This document shows, piece by piece, positions 13,187-20,704 of a DNA stretch of 20,704 bases. The translations under genes were made by a program, and so were the position numbers. The stretch's first letter is position 1, and every line of letters begins with the position of its first letter. The stretch comes from a virus, in the IMG/VR virus record IMGVR_UViG_3300004461_000515, positions 1 through 20,704 of that record; one strand, given 5' to 3'. The notes under the pieces are model-generated. The model was not told where the DNA came from and made no database searches. It worked only from the letters and a program-made list of their open reading frames with translations.

Positions 13187-14890
13187 ATGGGAAACTTGCC
13201 ACCAGTCAGAGTCGAACTCATTGCCGAAATCAAAGAGTTCATGGCTCGCATGAAAGAAGCCGAGCATGGTCTTGGCAAGGTCGGAGACAAGGCCAACTAC
13301 ACCAAAGAACGACTAGGCGCACTCGGTCAGAAGTTGGCTACCGGCGTTCTCGCTGGAGTCGGTGGAACGCTCGTGCTGGCTACCAAGTACGCCTTTGAGT
13401 ATCAGAAGTCGCTAGAGGAAATCGGCCTACAGGCCAACGTATCTGAAGAAGAACTGAAGCGCTTACACCACGCCGTTCTTGAGACCTCATCAGCCACCGC
13501 TACCGGTACAGAGCAGATTGCTAAGGCCTACCTCGCAGTCGAGAAGGCTGGCATCAAGGGCAAGCAAGCCGATGAGATGGTCACGCAGGCTGCGAAGTTG
13601 GCGAAGGTCGCTCATGCGGATCTAAACCAAACAGTCTCTGCCGGTCTTGTCATTCAGCAACTTGGTCTTGCTAAGGGCATGGACACCGTGCAGATGTACG
13701 ATGCCCTCTATGGTGCGGTGAAGAACTCTCGATTGTCGCTTGATGAACTGACCGGAGTGTTCCAGGGCAAGGCTGCACTAGCAATGTCAAACTACGGCAT
13801 CAAGCTCGGTGAGGTCGCTGGTGTGGCTAGCGTATTCAAGAAGGCCAACATGGATGCCGGTGCTGGTCTAGCAGGACTGAACCTGTCGCTGGTGAAACTG
13901 ACTACCGTGAACGATAAGGCCAACGACAAACTCAAGAGCGTAGGACTGAGCCAGAAGCAAATCGCTGAGGATCTAAAGAAGCCAAACGGTCTAATCACGA
14001 TGTTCACAGACCTATCTAGCCACATCAGCAAGTCCGGTATGCCACTTCAGCAGTTCCTCAACTCGTTAGTCGGCGCACGAGGCGCACAAGGTCTGGGCTT
14101 CCTTCTTAGCAACATGAAGGAACTACAGGACAGAGCAGGCACAGGTGGCGTGTCAGTCAAGAACGCCTTTGCCGAGTGGCTCAAGAACCCCGAAGGTGCG
14201 CTACAGAACTTCAAGACGGTGGCACAGAACACCCTCATCGGCCTCGGCAACTTGCTGCTGCCAAAAGTTTCGGATGGATTGAACTTTCTCAATGCCGTGA
14301 TTGACAAGTTTCAAACCAACAAGACTTGGCACAATGCTGGAATACAAATCGGAACCGGACTTCTAGCCATCATTACTTCTGCAAAACTTGCTAGCTGGGG
14401 AGTAGCCATTGCAGAGTCCTTTGGGGTTGCAACCGCAGGTATGACAGGCGAACTTGGTGTCGGTATTGCTGCTTCTATTGCCTCGGTGCTTGGTATCAAA
14501 TACATCGTGGATCAGAATAAAAACTGGCTATCCAATTTCAACGACTTCATTTCCACCATGTTGAATAACACCGCCAACCCCACGCCAAGCAATGACGGCA
14601 CACCCACACCGAAGAAGCCAAAGAAGCCATTGCCAGGATTGCCTGTTGGTCAAACTTATGTCACAGCCAACGCTGGTGAACTAGCAACTGATAAGTCTCA
14701 CATTGTGACTGGTTCAGGTTTGAACACCAGAATAACCAACGCTCAACTTTCGGCAGCATTGGCTTATGTCCAATCTCACAAGATAAACATCAACACGCAA
14801 CAAGGCAACAACATTCTTTCTCAAATTCTCTTTGGTTTTCAGAGTCAAGACAAAAAGGGAAACTACTCCGTGACTGTGAACATCAACTAA
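13187..14890 (+). CDS. Tape measure protein
   Basis: A 567-residue, largely helical protein directly downstream of the tail chaperone block. It starts with a charged helix, then a hydrophobic segment (LATGVLAGVGGTLVLA, about 50-65). Next is the TP901-type core with EIGLQANVSEEELKRL, SATATGTEQIAKAYLAVEKA and SNYGIKLGEVAGVAS. Hydrophobic helices lie near residues 382-400 and 420-445, and the C-terminus is Asn/Thr/Pro-rich with a KKPKKPLPG hinge. The protein sets tail length and may help DNA enter the cell. At about 1.5 angstrom per residue this predicts a tail of roughly 85 nm. AAAGGAAA precedes the ATG. From about base 14280 the GC content drops to 38-43% in sampled blocks, unlike the first two thirds, suggesting the C-terminal module was acquired separately. 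Confidence 0.88.
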   Translation: MGNLPPVRVELIAEIKEFMARMKEAEHGLGKVGDKANYTKERLGALGQKLATGVLAGVGGTLVLATKYAFEYQKSLEEIGLQANVSEEELKRLHHAVLETSSATATGTEQIAKAYLAVEKAGIKGKQADEMVTQAAKLAKVAHADLNQTVSAGLVIQQLGLAKGMDTVQMYDALYGAVKNSRLSLDELTGVFQGKAALAMSNYGIKLGEVAGVASVFKKANMDAGAGLAGLNLSLVKLTTVNDKANDKLKSVGLSQKQIAEDLKKPNGLITMFTDLSSHISKSGMPLQQFLNSLVGARGAQGLGFLLSNMKELQDRAGTGGVSVKNAFAEWLKNPEGALQNFKTVAQNTLIGLGNLLLPKVSDGLNFLNAVIDKFQTNKTWHNAGIQIGTGLLAIITSAKLASWGVAIAESFGVATAGMTGELGVGIAASIASVLGIKYIVDQNKNWLSNFNDFISTMLNNTANPTPSNDGTPTPKKPKKPLPGLPVGQTYVTANAGELATDKSHIVTGSGLNTRITNAQLSAALAYVQSHKININTQQGNNILSQILFGFQSQDKKGNYSVTVNIN

Positions 14891-15087
14891 TGGCAGACAA
14901 GGGTCAAGCATCTTTCAACGGCACAAACGCCAACGACATCCACATCAACATTGACTTGGATGCTCTCGCCAAGCGCCTTGCAGCCGACCCTGCTTTCATC
15001 CGGCTCATCTCTAACAAGGTACGCAAAGAGCTGACCAAAGACGTTCGCACAATGGGCAACCTGTTCGGCAAGTGGGCCGGTCGATGA
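14890..15087 (+). CDS. Small hypothetical tail-region protein
   Basis: A 65-residue protein starting at the TAATG overlap with the tape measure stop and ending in an ATGA overlap with the minor tail gene. It has a polar N-terminus (ASFNGTNANDIHINIDLDAL) and an amphipathic basic helix (KRLAADPAFIRLISNKVRKE). No family is recognised. Tight coupling on both sides supports a translated gene. The sequence beginning is AT-richer, like the tape measure C-terminus, and the two may have moved together. Confidence 0.65.
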   Translation: MADKGQASFNGTNANDIHINIDLDALAKRLAADPAFIRLISNKVRKELTKDVRTMGNLFGKWAGR

Positions 15088-17459
15088 CTCAGATTGCCAG
15101 CCTGCCCCTGCTCCGAGTAGAGGTGGCGTTCAACCCTACGGATCTACTGAACCTCACCCAGACCTGGACTGAGGTCACGCCCTATGTTCGAGACTTCGGC
15201 ACACACGGGGGCCGTCAGCACTACCTAGACCGCATCGAAGCCTCAACGCTTTCAATGACCCTAGACAACCGCACCGGCTTCTTTATGAACGGCAACTATT
15301 CCAGCGTGACTGCCGTGTCTGGTTCCGGCTCGGTAGTGACCTACACCTGCGCCAACTCATTCACGGCTGGGTCAAACGTCACGATTACCGGCGTGACTGG
15401 TGGCTCGGGTGGTCAGCCCTACTCGGGAACGTATGTCGTGGCCTCGGCTAGTTCTACGCAGTTCACGGTCAATAACACTCAGACCGGCGCTGCCACGCTC
15501 TCATCGGCCACCGCAGTCACTAGGCCAATCATCGGCACTCGACTTCCGATTCGTGTGTTGAGTGGCTGGCCTCAAAAGTCCATCACCGCCATCTCGGGTT
15601 CCGGTTCAACGGTGACTTACACGGTGAGCAACACCTACATTCCAGGTCAGCAAGTCCTCGTGGCTGGCTCAAACATTGATGGCTACAACGGCTACTTCAC
15701 GGTTGCCACCGCTAGTCTCACACAGTTCACCGTCACCTCATCTGTCACCGGAACGGCAGACCTTGTGAACTACCCCACGCTGGTCGGCAACGCCTACACA
15801 ATCTTCTGGGGGGTCATCGACACCATCGACACCAGCCTGCAGGATGCGCTGAACTCTGACCTCTACCTCTCGGCCTCGGACTCGCTGAAGTACCTATCCC
15901 TGCGCTACCTCTACAACACGACCCTCTATGCCACCTACGCCAACATTGCATCGGTTCGCTCTTGGTACAACACCGCCAACCGAAACACCTATGTGGACAA
16001 CATCGGGGCGTACAACGGAGCCATTGTCGGCCCTCACGAATCCACCGAGGGCGTGCTTCTGTATGACAGAACCACCTCGGTAGACCTGACCAACGGATCA
16101 ACGGACAACACCGCCTACGTTCAAGTACCTGTTGCCACCTCAGGCTCCTCTGCACTTGACTCGGGGATTGAGTTCTGGGTCATCGGGCAGGGCATCGCAC
16201 CTGGCACGCTCCTAGACATCAACCTGTTCAACCCTGGTGGCTTCAGCATGGATGTCTCCATTCAAGTCAATGCTTCGGGTGAAGTCGTGACTGCCTCGGG
16301 GCTTGACTCCAACACGGTCATCAGCGATGGCTACTGGCATCACATCGCCCTAATCGTGGACAGCGCCACCGGCAAACTAACGCTCATTGTTGATGGCGTA
16401 GCAGTTGCAAGTTCAGCCACCTACTTCGTAGGGTACGGGTTTCTATCCAACATCTTTGGTGGCAACTACGTCTTCTGCGATAATCAGCCCTGCTACATCG
16501 ACCAGATAGTTATCTCGGACAACACCGTGACCTCGGCTCAAGTCCTGAACCGCTACGCAGCCGGTTCGCTACTTCGTGAGGATGCCAACGCTGCAGACCG
16601 TATCGCTCAGGCTCTGGTCATCGGTGGGCGTGGCACTATCGCTTCGGGTGCGGTGTCGGTTCCTAACTACCTCGTGAACGGATCTACCTACACTCCAGGC
16701 GCAACGAGCAACGGAACTATCTACTGTCAAGGAACGCTTGCACCAGTCACGACTAGCTCGGTGCTGGACTCCATCTTTGAGTCCGTAGACACCGAGATTG
16801 GCGTGTTCTATCAAGGTGACGATGGCGTGCTGAACTTTCACACTCGGGCCTACCTCTATCGAGCAGCCGGTAACGCTACGCCTAGCGGAGCCTATGTTTG
16901 GACAGATGACACGACCTCGAACTACCACTACGAAGCGCCCTCGTTCCAACTGACCCGAGATGACGTGGACACCTGGACAACGGTCATCGTCAGCCCCACG
17001 AACGGCACGGCTCAAATCTATGAGAACACCGCCAATCAGACACGCTGGGGCCAATCGACCCTGACCAAGTCCAGCACCGCCACGACCCTCGATGCTGCCT
17101 ACCAGACTGCGGTCTATCTGGGCAATGTGTTCGCAACGCCCCTCGCCCGAGTCAATACGCTCAAGCTCAAGAGCGAAACGGACAACGGTTCTAACCTTGA
17201 TGCCATGCTTGGGGTAAACTTACAGGACAGGATTACGGTGAAGCGCACCCCCATCAACGCTTCAGCAGCCGGTATCACCAACACGGACATGAGCGTGGAG
17301 TCCACCAACCACGAGTTCGCTGCAGAGCCTGGCTTCTGGCACACGACCTTCACGCTCGATCCGTATCCAATCCGCTTCAGTACGCAGTCCAGCCCCACCT
17401 ACTTCCTCATCGCTGACGATGCCACCTACGGCAAGTCAGACCTCGATGTGGCGCTCTAA
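15084..17459 (+). CDS. Modular minor tail protein with two inserted beta repeats and a LamG-like domain
   Basis: About 791 residues from ATG 15084, which overlaps the previous stop as ATGA; the frame also opens at GTG 15072, but ATGA coupling is the more likely start. The N-terminal core matches siphophage minor tail proteins (RVEVAFNPTDLLNLTQTWTE, STLSMTLDNRTGFF, IGTRLPIRVL, FWGVIDTIDT). Two related beta units (residues about 73-145 and 166-228) interrupt this core. Residues about 322-493 form a LamG/concanavalin A-like sheet unit with DGYWHHIALIVDSATGKLTL and IVDGVAV. The remaining 300 residues return to tail-type sequence. It probably forms part of the tail tip, with the LamG-like unit exposed for carbohydrate contact (inference). 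Confidence 0.82.
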   Translation: MTQIASLPLLRVEVAFNPTDLLNLTQTWTEVTPYVRDFGTHGGRQHYLDRIEASTLSMTLDNRTGFFMNGNYSSVTAVSGSGSVVTYTCANSFTAGSNVTITGVTGGSGGQPYSGTYVVASASSTQFTVNNTQTGAATLSSATAVTRPIIGTRLPIRVLSGWPQKSITAISGSGSTVTYTVSNTYIPGQQVLVAGSNIDGYNGYFTVATASLTQFTVTSSVTGTADLVNYPTLVGNAYTIFWGVIDTIDTSLQDALNSDLYLSASDSLKYLSLRYLYNTTLYATYANIASVRSWYNTANRNTYVDNIGAYNGAIVGPHESTEGVLLYDRTTSVDLTNGSTDNTAYVQVPVATSGSSALDSGIEFWVIGQGIAPGTLLDINLFNPGGFSMDVSIQVNASGEVVTASGLDSNTVISDGYWHHIALIVDSATGKLTLIVDGVAVASSATYFVGYGFLSNIFGGNYVFCDNQPCYIDQIVISDNTVTSAQVLNRYAAGSLLREDANAADRIAQALVIGGRGTIASGAVSVPNYLVNGSTYTPGATSNGTIYCQGTLAPVTTSSVLDSIFESVDTEIGVFYQGDDGVLNFHTRAYLYRAAGNATPSGAYVWTDDTTSNYHYEAPSFQLTRDDVDTWTTVIVSPTNGTAQIYENTANQTRWGQSTLTKSSTATTLDAAYQTAVYLGNVFATPLARVNTLKLKSETDNGSNLDAMLGVNLQDRITVKRTPINASAAGITNTDMSVESTNHEFAAEPGFWHTTFTLDPYPIRFSTQSSPTYFLIADDATYGKSDLDVAL
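15300..15767 (+). repeat. Two diverged copies of a beta-domain within the minor tail protein
   Basis: Copy 1 (15300-15518) encodes SVTAVSGSGSVVTYTC ... TYVVASASSTQFTV; copy 2 (15579-15767) encodes SITAISGSGSTVTYTV ... YFTVATASLTQFTV. They share the order xITAxSGSGSxVTYT, xxxxG, YxGxxxVAxASxTQFTVxxxxTG. The copies are separated by about 20 residues of core tail sequence, so they sit in two different loops of one parent domain. Confidence 0.75.
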
Positions 17460-17467
17460 GGAGAGTT

Positions 17468-18112
17468 ATGAGTACCCCAGTTTCAGGTTCAATCTCATGG
17501 CAAACGCCGGTCACAATCACCTCGGGCGATGTTGTCACCGCTACGGATCTAAACAACTTGAACAAGGATGTGGCGTACCTGCACGCACGCCCCTGGGTAA
17601 TCGCAACTCAAACCGGCACGGGAACGTCTATCGGCAACCCTGCATCGCAAGTGCTGTTCGGTGGCACGGGTTCGGGTACATGGACTGCAACTAGCTCAAC
17701 TACCGCTACCGGCTCCATCACTAACTCAGCCGGAGCGTTCTACGTTCCCATCGCTGGGATGTATCGCATCACCGCTACGCTCGGTGTCGCTGCCACAGCC
17801 TCAACTCATTGGCGATTACGCATACAGGGACAAACTGCTGCGGCTGCCTCGACTTGGCAGTTCTCAGGCAACGTTGTGAACGGTGTGGCTGCTGCTGGCA
17901 ACATTGACATCAGCACCGTGTCAGTCCTCGTGCCAATCGGTACGGCCTCATCAAGCGTTCCACTCGGCAACGCCAGGTCTTTTTACCTCAACCTTGACCA
18001 CCTCGCTGCTTCATCCTCGGGCAACATCGCAGCCCTCGGCACGCAAGCCTCAAACTTTTATCCAACTACGGTGCAGATTGAATACATCGGCACAAGCACA
18101 GGAGCCTACTAA
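17468..18112 (+). CDS. Minor tail / receptor-contact protein with C1q-TNF-like jelly roll
   Basis: A 214-residue protein with AAGGAGAG before its ATG. The first 55 residues are a linker-like tail attachment segment (TSGDVVTATDLNNLNKDVAY). The rest is a Ser/Thr/Gly/Ala-rich beta domain with AFYVPIAGMYRITATLGVAA and ARSFYLNLDH, the wording of C1q/TNF-like trimeric jelly rolls found at phage fibre tips. It probably forms a trimer at the tail end and contacts the host surface (inference from fold pattern and context). The stop overlaps the lysin start as TAATG. Confidence 0.65.
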   Translation: MSTPVSGSISWQTPVTITSGDVVTATDLNNLNKDVAYLHARPWVIATQTGTGTSIGNPASQVLFGGTGSGTWTATSSTTATGSITNSAGAFYVPIAGMYRITATLGVAATASTHWRLRIQGQTAAAASTWQFSGNVVNGVAAAGNIDISTVSVLVPIGTASSSVPLGNARSFYLNLDHLAASSSGNIAALGTQASNFYPTTVQIEYIGTSTGAY

Positions 18113-18585
18113 TGGCAGACGTAAGACAAGACATCGTGAAGTGGGCAATGTGGGCCGTTCAGAATAAGAAGCGCTTCCACTACCTTCAGGCTCGCCCCTT
18201 CACCTACCGCCTCACCGCCCCCATCAACATCGACTGTTCGGGCTTTGTCGGCTGGTGCTACAAGCAGGCCGGAGCGTTCGACCCCTATCAGCGCCAGCAC
18301 AAGGGCATCGGGTACACCGGCACGCTCATCGAGCTAGGCAAGAAACTCATCATCCCCCGTTTGCAGGTCAAGCCTGGTGACATCGTGGTCTATTCCGTAG
18401 ACCGCCCCACGAGTGAGCAGCACACCGCCGTAGTCGTGCAGGGTGGCAAAGACCCCCTGACCGTGAGCATGGGGCAAGAGGGCGATCCGTCACTCGTTCA
18501 CGTCTCGCAAGACCCTCGCAAGCCCACCTTCTATCGCTTTCCCACCGGCAAGTGCTGGCCCTCAACGCCGTTCCCTCCCAAATAG
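18112..18585 (+). CDS. NlpC/P60-type peptidoglycan hydrolase (endolysin)
   Basis: A 157-residue single-domain cysteine peptidase. IDCSGFVGWCYKQAG carries the presumed catalytic Cys (C42). LQVKPGDIVVYS and EQHTAVVV carry the conserved strand and catalytic His (H104). H130 in SLVHVSQDP is a candidate third residue. NlpC/P60 enzymes cleave peptide bonds in peptidoglycan. There is no signal peptide or cell-wall-binding domain, so release would depend on a holin or another protein. The next gene encodes a membrane protein of suitable type, 4 nt away. It could alternatively be a virion-associated hydrolase used at entry, since it lies within the tail fibre genes. Confidence 0.8.
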   Translation: MADVRQDIVKWAMWAVQNKKRFHYLQARPFTYRLTAPINIDCSGFVGWCYKQAGAFDPYQRQHKGIGYTGTLIELGKKLIIPRLQVKPGDIVVYSVDRPTSEQHTAVVVQGGKDPLTVSMGQEGDPSLVHVSQDPRKPTFYRFPTGKCWPSTPFPPK

Positions 18586-18589
18586 TGCC

Positions 18590-18970
18590 ATGAACATTCA
18601 GTCGTGGAACTTTTGGATTGGCTTCTTTACGACCTGCGGTTTCGCCGTAGGTTTCATCTGGGGTGGTGTAAAGTGGTATCACCGAACTATTGCTAATCTC
18701 ATCACCAACCGCCTCAAGGAAGGCGAGCGCAGGGCGCAAATCGAAGCCCTGAATGTTCGCTTTACGGATCTCGAAGCCACCCTGAACGCAGTCCGCAAGG
18801 ACATCACTCCTAACGGCAAGAACACCCAGCGCCTCGGTGACATCGCAGCCCGAAGCGAAGAGAAGATTGACAACCTGATGGCGTTCATGGAGCGCTACGC
18901 AGTCAAGGTCGATGGCCTCGAACGTGAGATTGCAGCACACCTGGGCTACCACGATGGCGCAGAACTCTAG
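18590..18970 (+). CDS. Holin-like protein with one N-terminal membrane segment and coiled coil
   Basis: A 126-residue protein with a hydrophobic helix at residues 6-30 (FWIGFFTTCGFAVGFIWGGV), then a basic patch and a long charged helical region to the C-terminus. It resembles the DUF2746-type small membrane proteins of actinophages, including the segment DITPNGKNTQRLGDI in place of the usual PN(G/S)G motif. Position directly after the lysin supports a holin or lysis accessory role; pore formation is not shown by sequence alone. No ribosome binding site is visible, so translation is probably coupled to the lysin gene. Confidence 0.65.
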   Translation: MNIQSWNFWIGFFTTCGFAVGFIWGGVKWYHRTIANLITNRLKEGERRAQIEALNVRFTDLEATLNAVRKDITPNGKNTQRLGDIAARSEEKIDNLMAFMERYAVKVDGLEREIAAHLGYHDGAEL

Positions 18971-19005
18971 ACCGCATTACAAACTCAACTAAGTAAGGAA
19001 CCCAC

Positions 19006-19533
19006 ATGGCCTCCGTTTCACAATACGCATTCCCACAAGAAGGACTTGACTACTTGCTCGGTGTCATCCCTAAGGGTGGAACCACACCAGCCAACTTGTA
19101 CCTCGGACTGTTCACGACCTCTTGGACAACCATTCAGGGCTATGGTCTGACGAACATCAACATCCCGCTTGGAACCGGTACTTACCCCGTCACTGAGCTT
19201 GCCTCCGCTACCGGCTACACCGCACGCCCCACGCTGGCCTCGGGTACATGGGGCGCTGCTTCTGCCGGAACCGTGACCATCGGTGCTAACACCATCAACG
19301 TGCGCCAGTCCACCTACGGCTCGGCTATCTCCATCACGAACTCATCGGGTTCGGCTTGGACAAACATCAACGGAATGTTCATCGCTACGAGCGCCACCGT
19401 TGGTCAGGCCTCGGGAGCCGGTACTACCGTTCTCTGGTACGCCCCGTTCAGCGATGGATCTACGGTCACGCTCGCTTCGGGTGACACGCTCAACATCACA
19501 CCCACCTGGCAATCTGCGCCATACCCAGCCTAA
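19006..19533 (+). CDS. Tail fibre-type protein
   Basis: A 175-residue beta-rich protein with AAGGAA before the ATG. It starts with VSQYAFPQEGLDYLLGVIPK, then PANLYLGLFTTSW, then a glycine/threonine-rich region. It ends with TVLWYAPFSDGSTVTLASGD and a last strand. This layout (NLYLGLFTT near the start, then a domain ending in a leucine/tyrosine strand and a GDT turn) matches small tail fibre or fibre-like proteins common in actinophages. The role at the fibre or tail tip is inferred. Confidence 0.65.
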   Translation: MASVSQYAFPQEGLDYLLGVIPKGGTTPANLYLGLFTTSWTTIQGYGLTNINIPLGTGTYPVTELASATGYTARPTLASGTWGAASAGTVTIGANTINVRQSTYGSAISITNSSGSAWTNINGMFIATSATVGQASGAGTTVLWYAPFSDGSTVTLASGDTLNITPTWQSAPYPA

Positions 19534-19546
19534 GTAGGGGCCGACA

Positions 19547-20704
19547 ATGGCCTTTACAGAAATCTCACGTCAGTCTTCAACTGTTATTCGTGCTTCGGCA
19601 ACGACAGCCACCGACACTAAGAACCTGTCCGCTACCCCTGCTGCTGGACAATGGCTGGTGGTCGCTCTCTACACCAATCAAGGCATCATTCCTAGAAGTT
19701 TCATTACCGGTACGAACAACCAAGTGAGTTCGGTGACGTGCGGTAGCGTCACAATGTCGCTACTAGAGGAGGCATTGAATACCGGCAACAGCTCGCCCAC
19801 AGTTTTCATCGCCCCGTATCAGTCGGGAATGAGTACGGCAATCAACGTGACGTGGACAAACGGCATTGCAAGCACAACGTTAGGTATTGCTGCAATGGTT
19901 TTCACCGGCCCATTGACCGGTGCTTCCTCTGGGTACGCTCAGTTCAGGTATTCCGGCCCTGGAACTAACGGGGCGTTTGACGGATCGGGTAATGACTCGG
20001 CAGCGTTTGGTCAAACTCAAGCGGGTTCTAGTGCTGGCATTGTCACATGGGCTAGTTCCGCCACAGGTGTTCCCACAAGTTATGACACTCAGGGTGAAGT
20101 TTTTATTGCTGCTACAAGCGCAACGCTGTCATCTGCTGTCAATCAGCCGAGACAGTTTTCATTGTTCGGTGCAGGCGTTGATGCTTCAGGCAACTTGACA
20201 ACGCTTGGACAAGCAACGGGAACTGTTCTAATCAGCAGCGCAACAACTGTCGTGACTTCAGGCAAGGGCGTAATTTATTCTCCATCCGGCAATTTTGTTT
20301 TCACCTACACCGGAACTAACACGGTGGCAAGTACCTTGACCGGTTGCACAACGACTGCGCCTAGTGGAACAACCATTCCTGGTTATTGCCAACTGATGCT
20401 TACCAGCAACGGCACAAACACAATCAGCGCAATCCTTCCTACCAACTCATTGACATCAGGAACGCTCGGTGGGTTTCAGACCGGCAACTCGGCTACCTAT
20501 ACCGGTGCTTCCACAGCGAACGGTCACGTTCAAACAGCCATTGCTGGTGGCGGTACTCCTGCACGACTTGACCTCATGCTTGGTTCAAACGTGGCTGGCA
20601 CAACGTCAGTCAAGGCGTACGGCAACCTCAAAATCTCCGGTTCATTCACACCTGTCGGTGGGGGGTTCATCTACACAATGGTTCCACCTACTCGAACGAT
20701 GACG
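19547..20704 (+). CDS. Tail fibre-like beta-rich protein, 3' truncated by window edge
   Basis: The frame opens at ATG 19547 (AGGGG 6 nt upstream) and stays open for 386 codons to the end of the window. The first 125 residues form a beta domain (GQWLVVALYTN, TVFIAPYQSGM, TLGIAAMVFTGPLTG). The middle is Ser/Thr/Gly-rich, with GVIYSPSGNFVFTYTGTN followed by TLTGCTTTAPSGT, a turn motif seen in several phage tail proteins. No catalytic motif is visible. A surface-exposed fibre or receptor-binding role is likely from context. GC content in sampled blocks is 45-47%, clearly below the preceding gene (62% in one block), which suggests an exchanged host-range module. Confidence 0.7.
   Translation, partial: MAFTEISRQSSTVIRASATTATDTKNLSATPAAGQWLVVALYTNQGIIPRSFITGTNNQVSSVTCGSVTMSLLEEALNTGNSSPTVFIAPYQSGMSTAINVTWTNGIASTTLGIAAMVFTGPLTGASSGYAQFRYSGPGTNGAFDGSGNDSAAFGQTQAGSSAGIVTWASSATGVPTSYDTQGEVFIAATSATLSSAVNQPRQFSLFGAGVDASGNLTTLGQATGTVLISSATTVVTSGKGVIYSPSGNFVFTYTGTNTVASTLTGCTTTAPSGTTIPGYCQLMLTSNGTNTISAILPTNSLTSGTLGGFQTGNSATYTGASTANGHVQTAIAGGGTPARLDLMLGSNVAGTTSVKAYGNLKISGSFTPVGGGFIYTMVPPTRTMT

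Noticed and set aside
13087-13398. 103-codon + strand ORF bridging the gp10-like and tape measure genes
   Set aside because: It overlaps both real genes in another frame, and its Arg/Ser-rich sequence has no domain.
17883-18167. 94-codon + strand ORF across the jelly-roll and lysin junction
   Set aside because: It is a shadow frame over two coupled genes with clear protein families; it has no separate ribosome binding site.
18368-18952. 194-codon ORF on the - strand across the lysin and holin-like genes
   Set aside because: It spans two well-supported genes on the + strand and has no recognisable domain or ribosome binding site context.
1-20704. Possible avoidance of GATC sites linked to the methyltransferase
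   Set aside because: By eye GATC seems less frequent than base composition predicts, but many remain and no exact count or model was made; the methylation target is also unknown.
1-20704. tRNA genes, CRISPR arrays, insertion sequences, integrase or attachment sites
   Set aside because: No cloverleaf-like segment, repeat-spacer pattern, transposase, integrase motif or flanking inverted repeats were seen; lifestyle cannot be decided from this window.

Overview
The window is the packaging, head, tail and lysis part of a tailed bacteriophage genome. All real genes are on the + strand, packed end to end with many TAATG and ATGA overlaps. The tail genes include a tube, a frameshifted tail assembly chaperone pair, a tape measure and minor tail proteins, but no sheath or contractile baseplate gene, so the virion should be a siphovirus with an HK97-fold capsid. 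Sampled 60-base blocks are mostly 55-62% GC. The gene set (MuF protein, large modular minor tail protein, NlpC/P60-type lysin, small holin-like protein with one membrane segment, actinophage-style tail fibre protein) resembles phages of Actinobacteria. The host is an inference; nothing in the sequence fixes it.

Layout. 1-615 is the C-terminal part of a DNA methyltransferase cut by the window edge. 648-2490 holds the small and large terminase subunits. 2600-7280 holds the portal, a MuF-type head protein and a protease/scaffold fusion. 7320-8957 is the major capsid protein, followed by a 163-nt non-coding gap filled with four consecutive predicted RNA hairpins. 9121-11048 holds a small zinc-ribbon protein, head-tail connector proteins and a short acidic protein. 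11080-14890 holds the tail tube protein, the tail chaperone with its -1 frameshift extension, an HK97 gp10-like protein and the tape measure. 14890-18112 holds minor tail proteins. 18112-18970 is a lysis pair (peptidase and holin-like protein). 19006-20704 holds tail fibre-type proteins, the last one cut by the window edge.

How the genes work together. The terminase cuts and pumps DNA through the portal into a prohead built from the capsid protein under control of the protease/scaffold polyprotein. Connector and terminator proteins close the head and join the tail. The tape measure and its chaperones set tail length. Minor tail and fibre proteins contact the cell, and the peptidase and holin-like protein end the cycle.

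The least ordinary features involve recoding and overlapping information. (1) The portal gene ends with a C CCT TTT slippery heptamer, a Shine-Dalgarno-like run upstream and a hairpin 7 nt downstream. The MuF frame starts exactly there and has no convincing start codon of its own, which suggests a programmed -1 frameshift making a 1023-residue portal-MuF fusion. (2) A 46-codon lysine-rich ORF is nested in another frame of the portal linker; differences between its internal repeat copies are synonymous in the nested frame and amino-acid-changing in the portal frame. (3) There is a dense hairpin array behind the capsid gene. (4) A DnaJ-like double CxxCxGxG motif and a DUF6582-like domain sit inside the prohead protease, and a zinc ribbon sits at the end of the large terminase.
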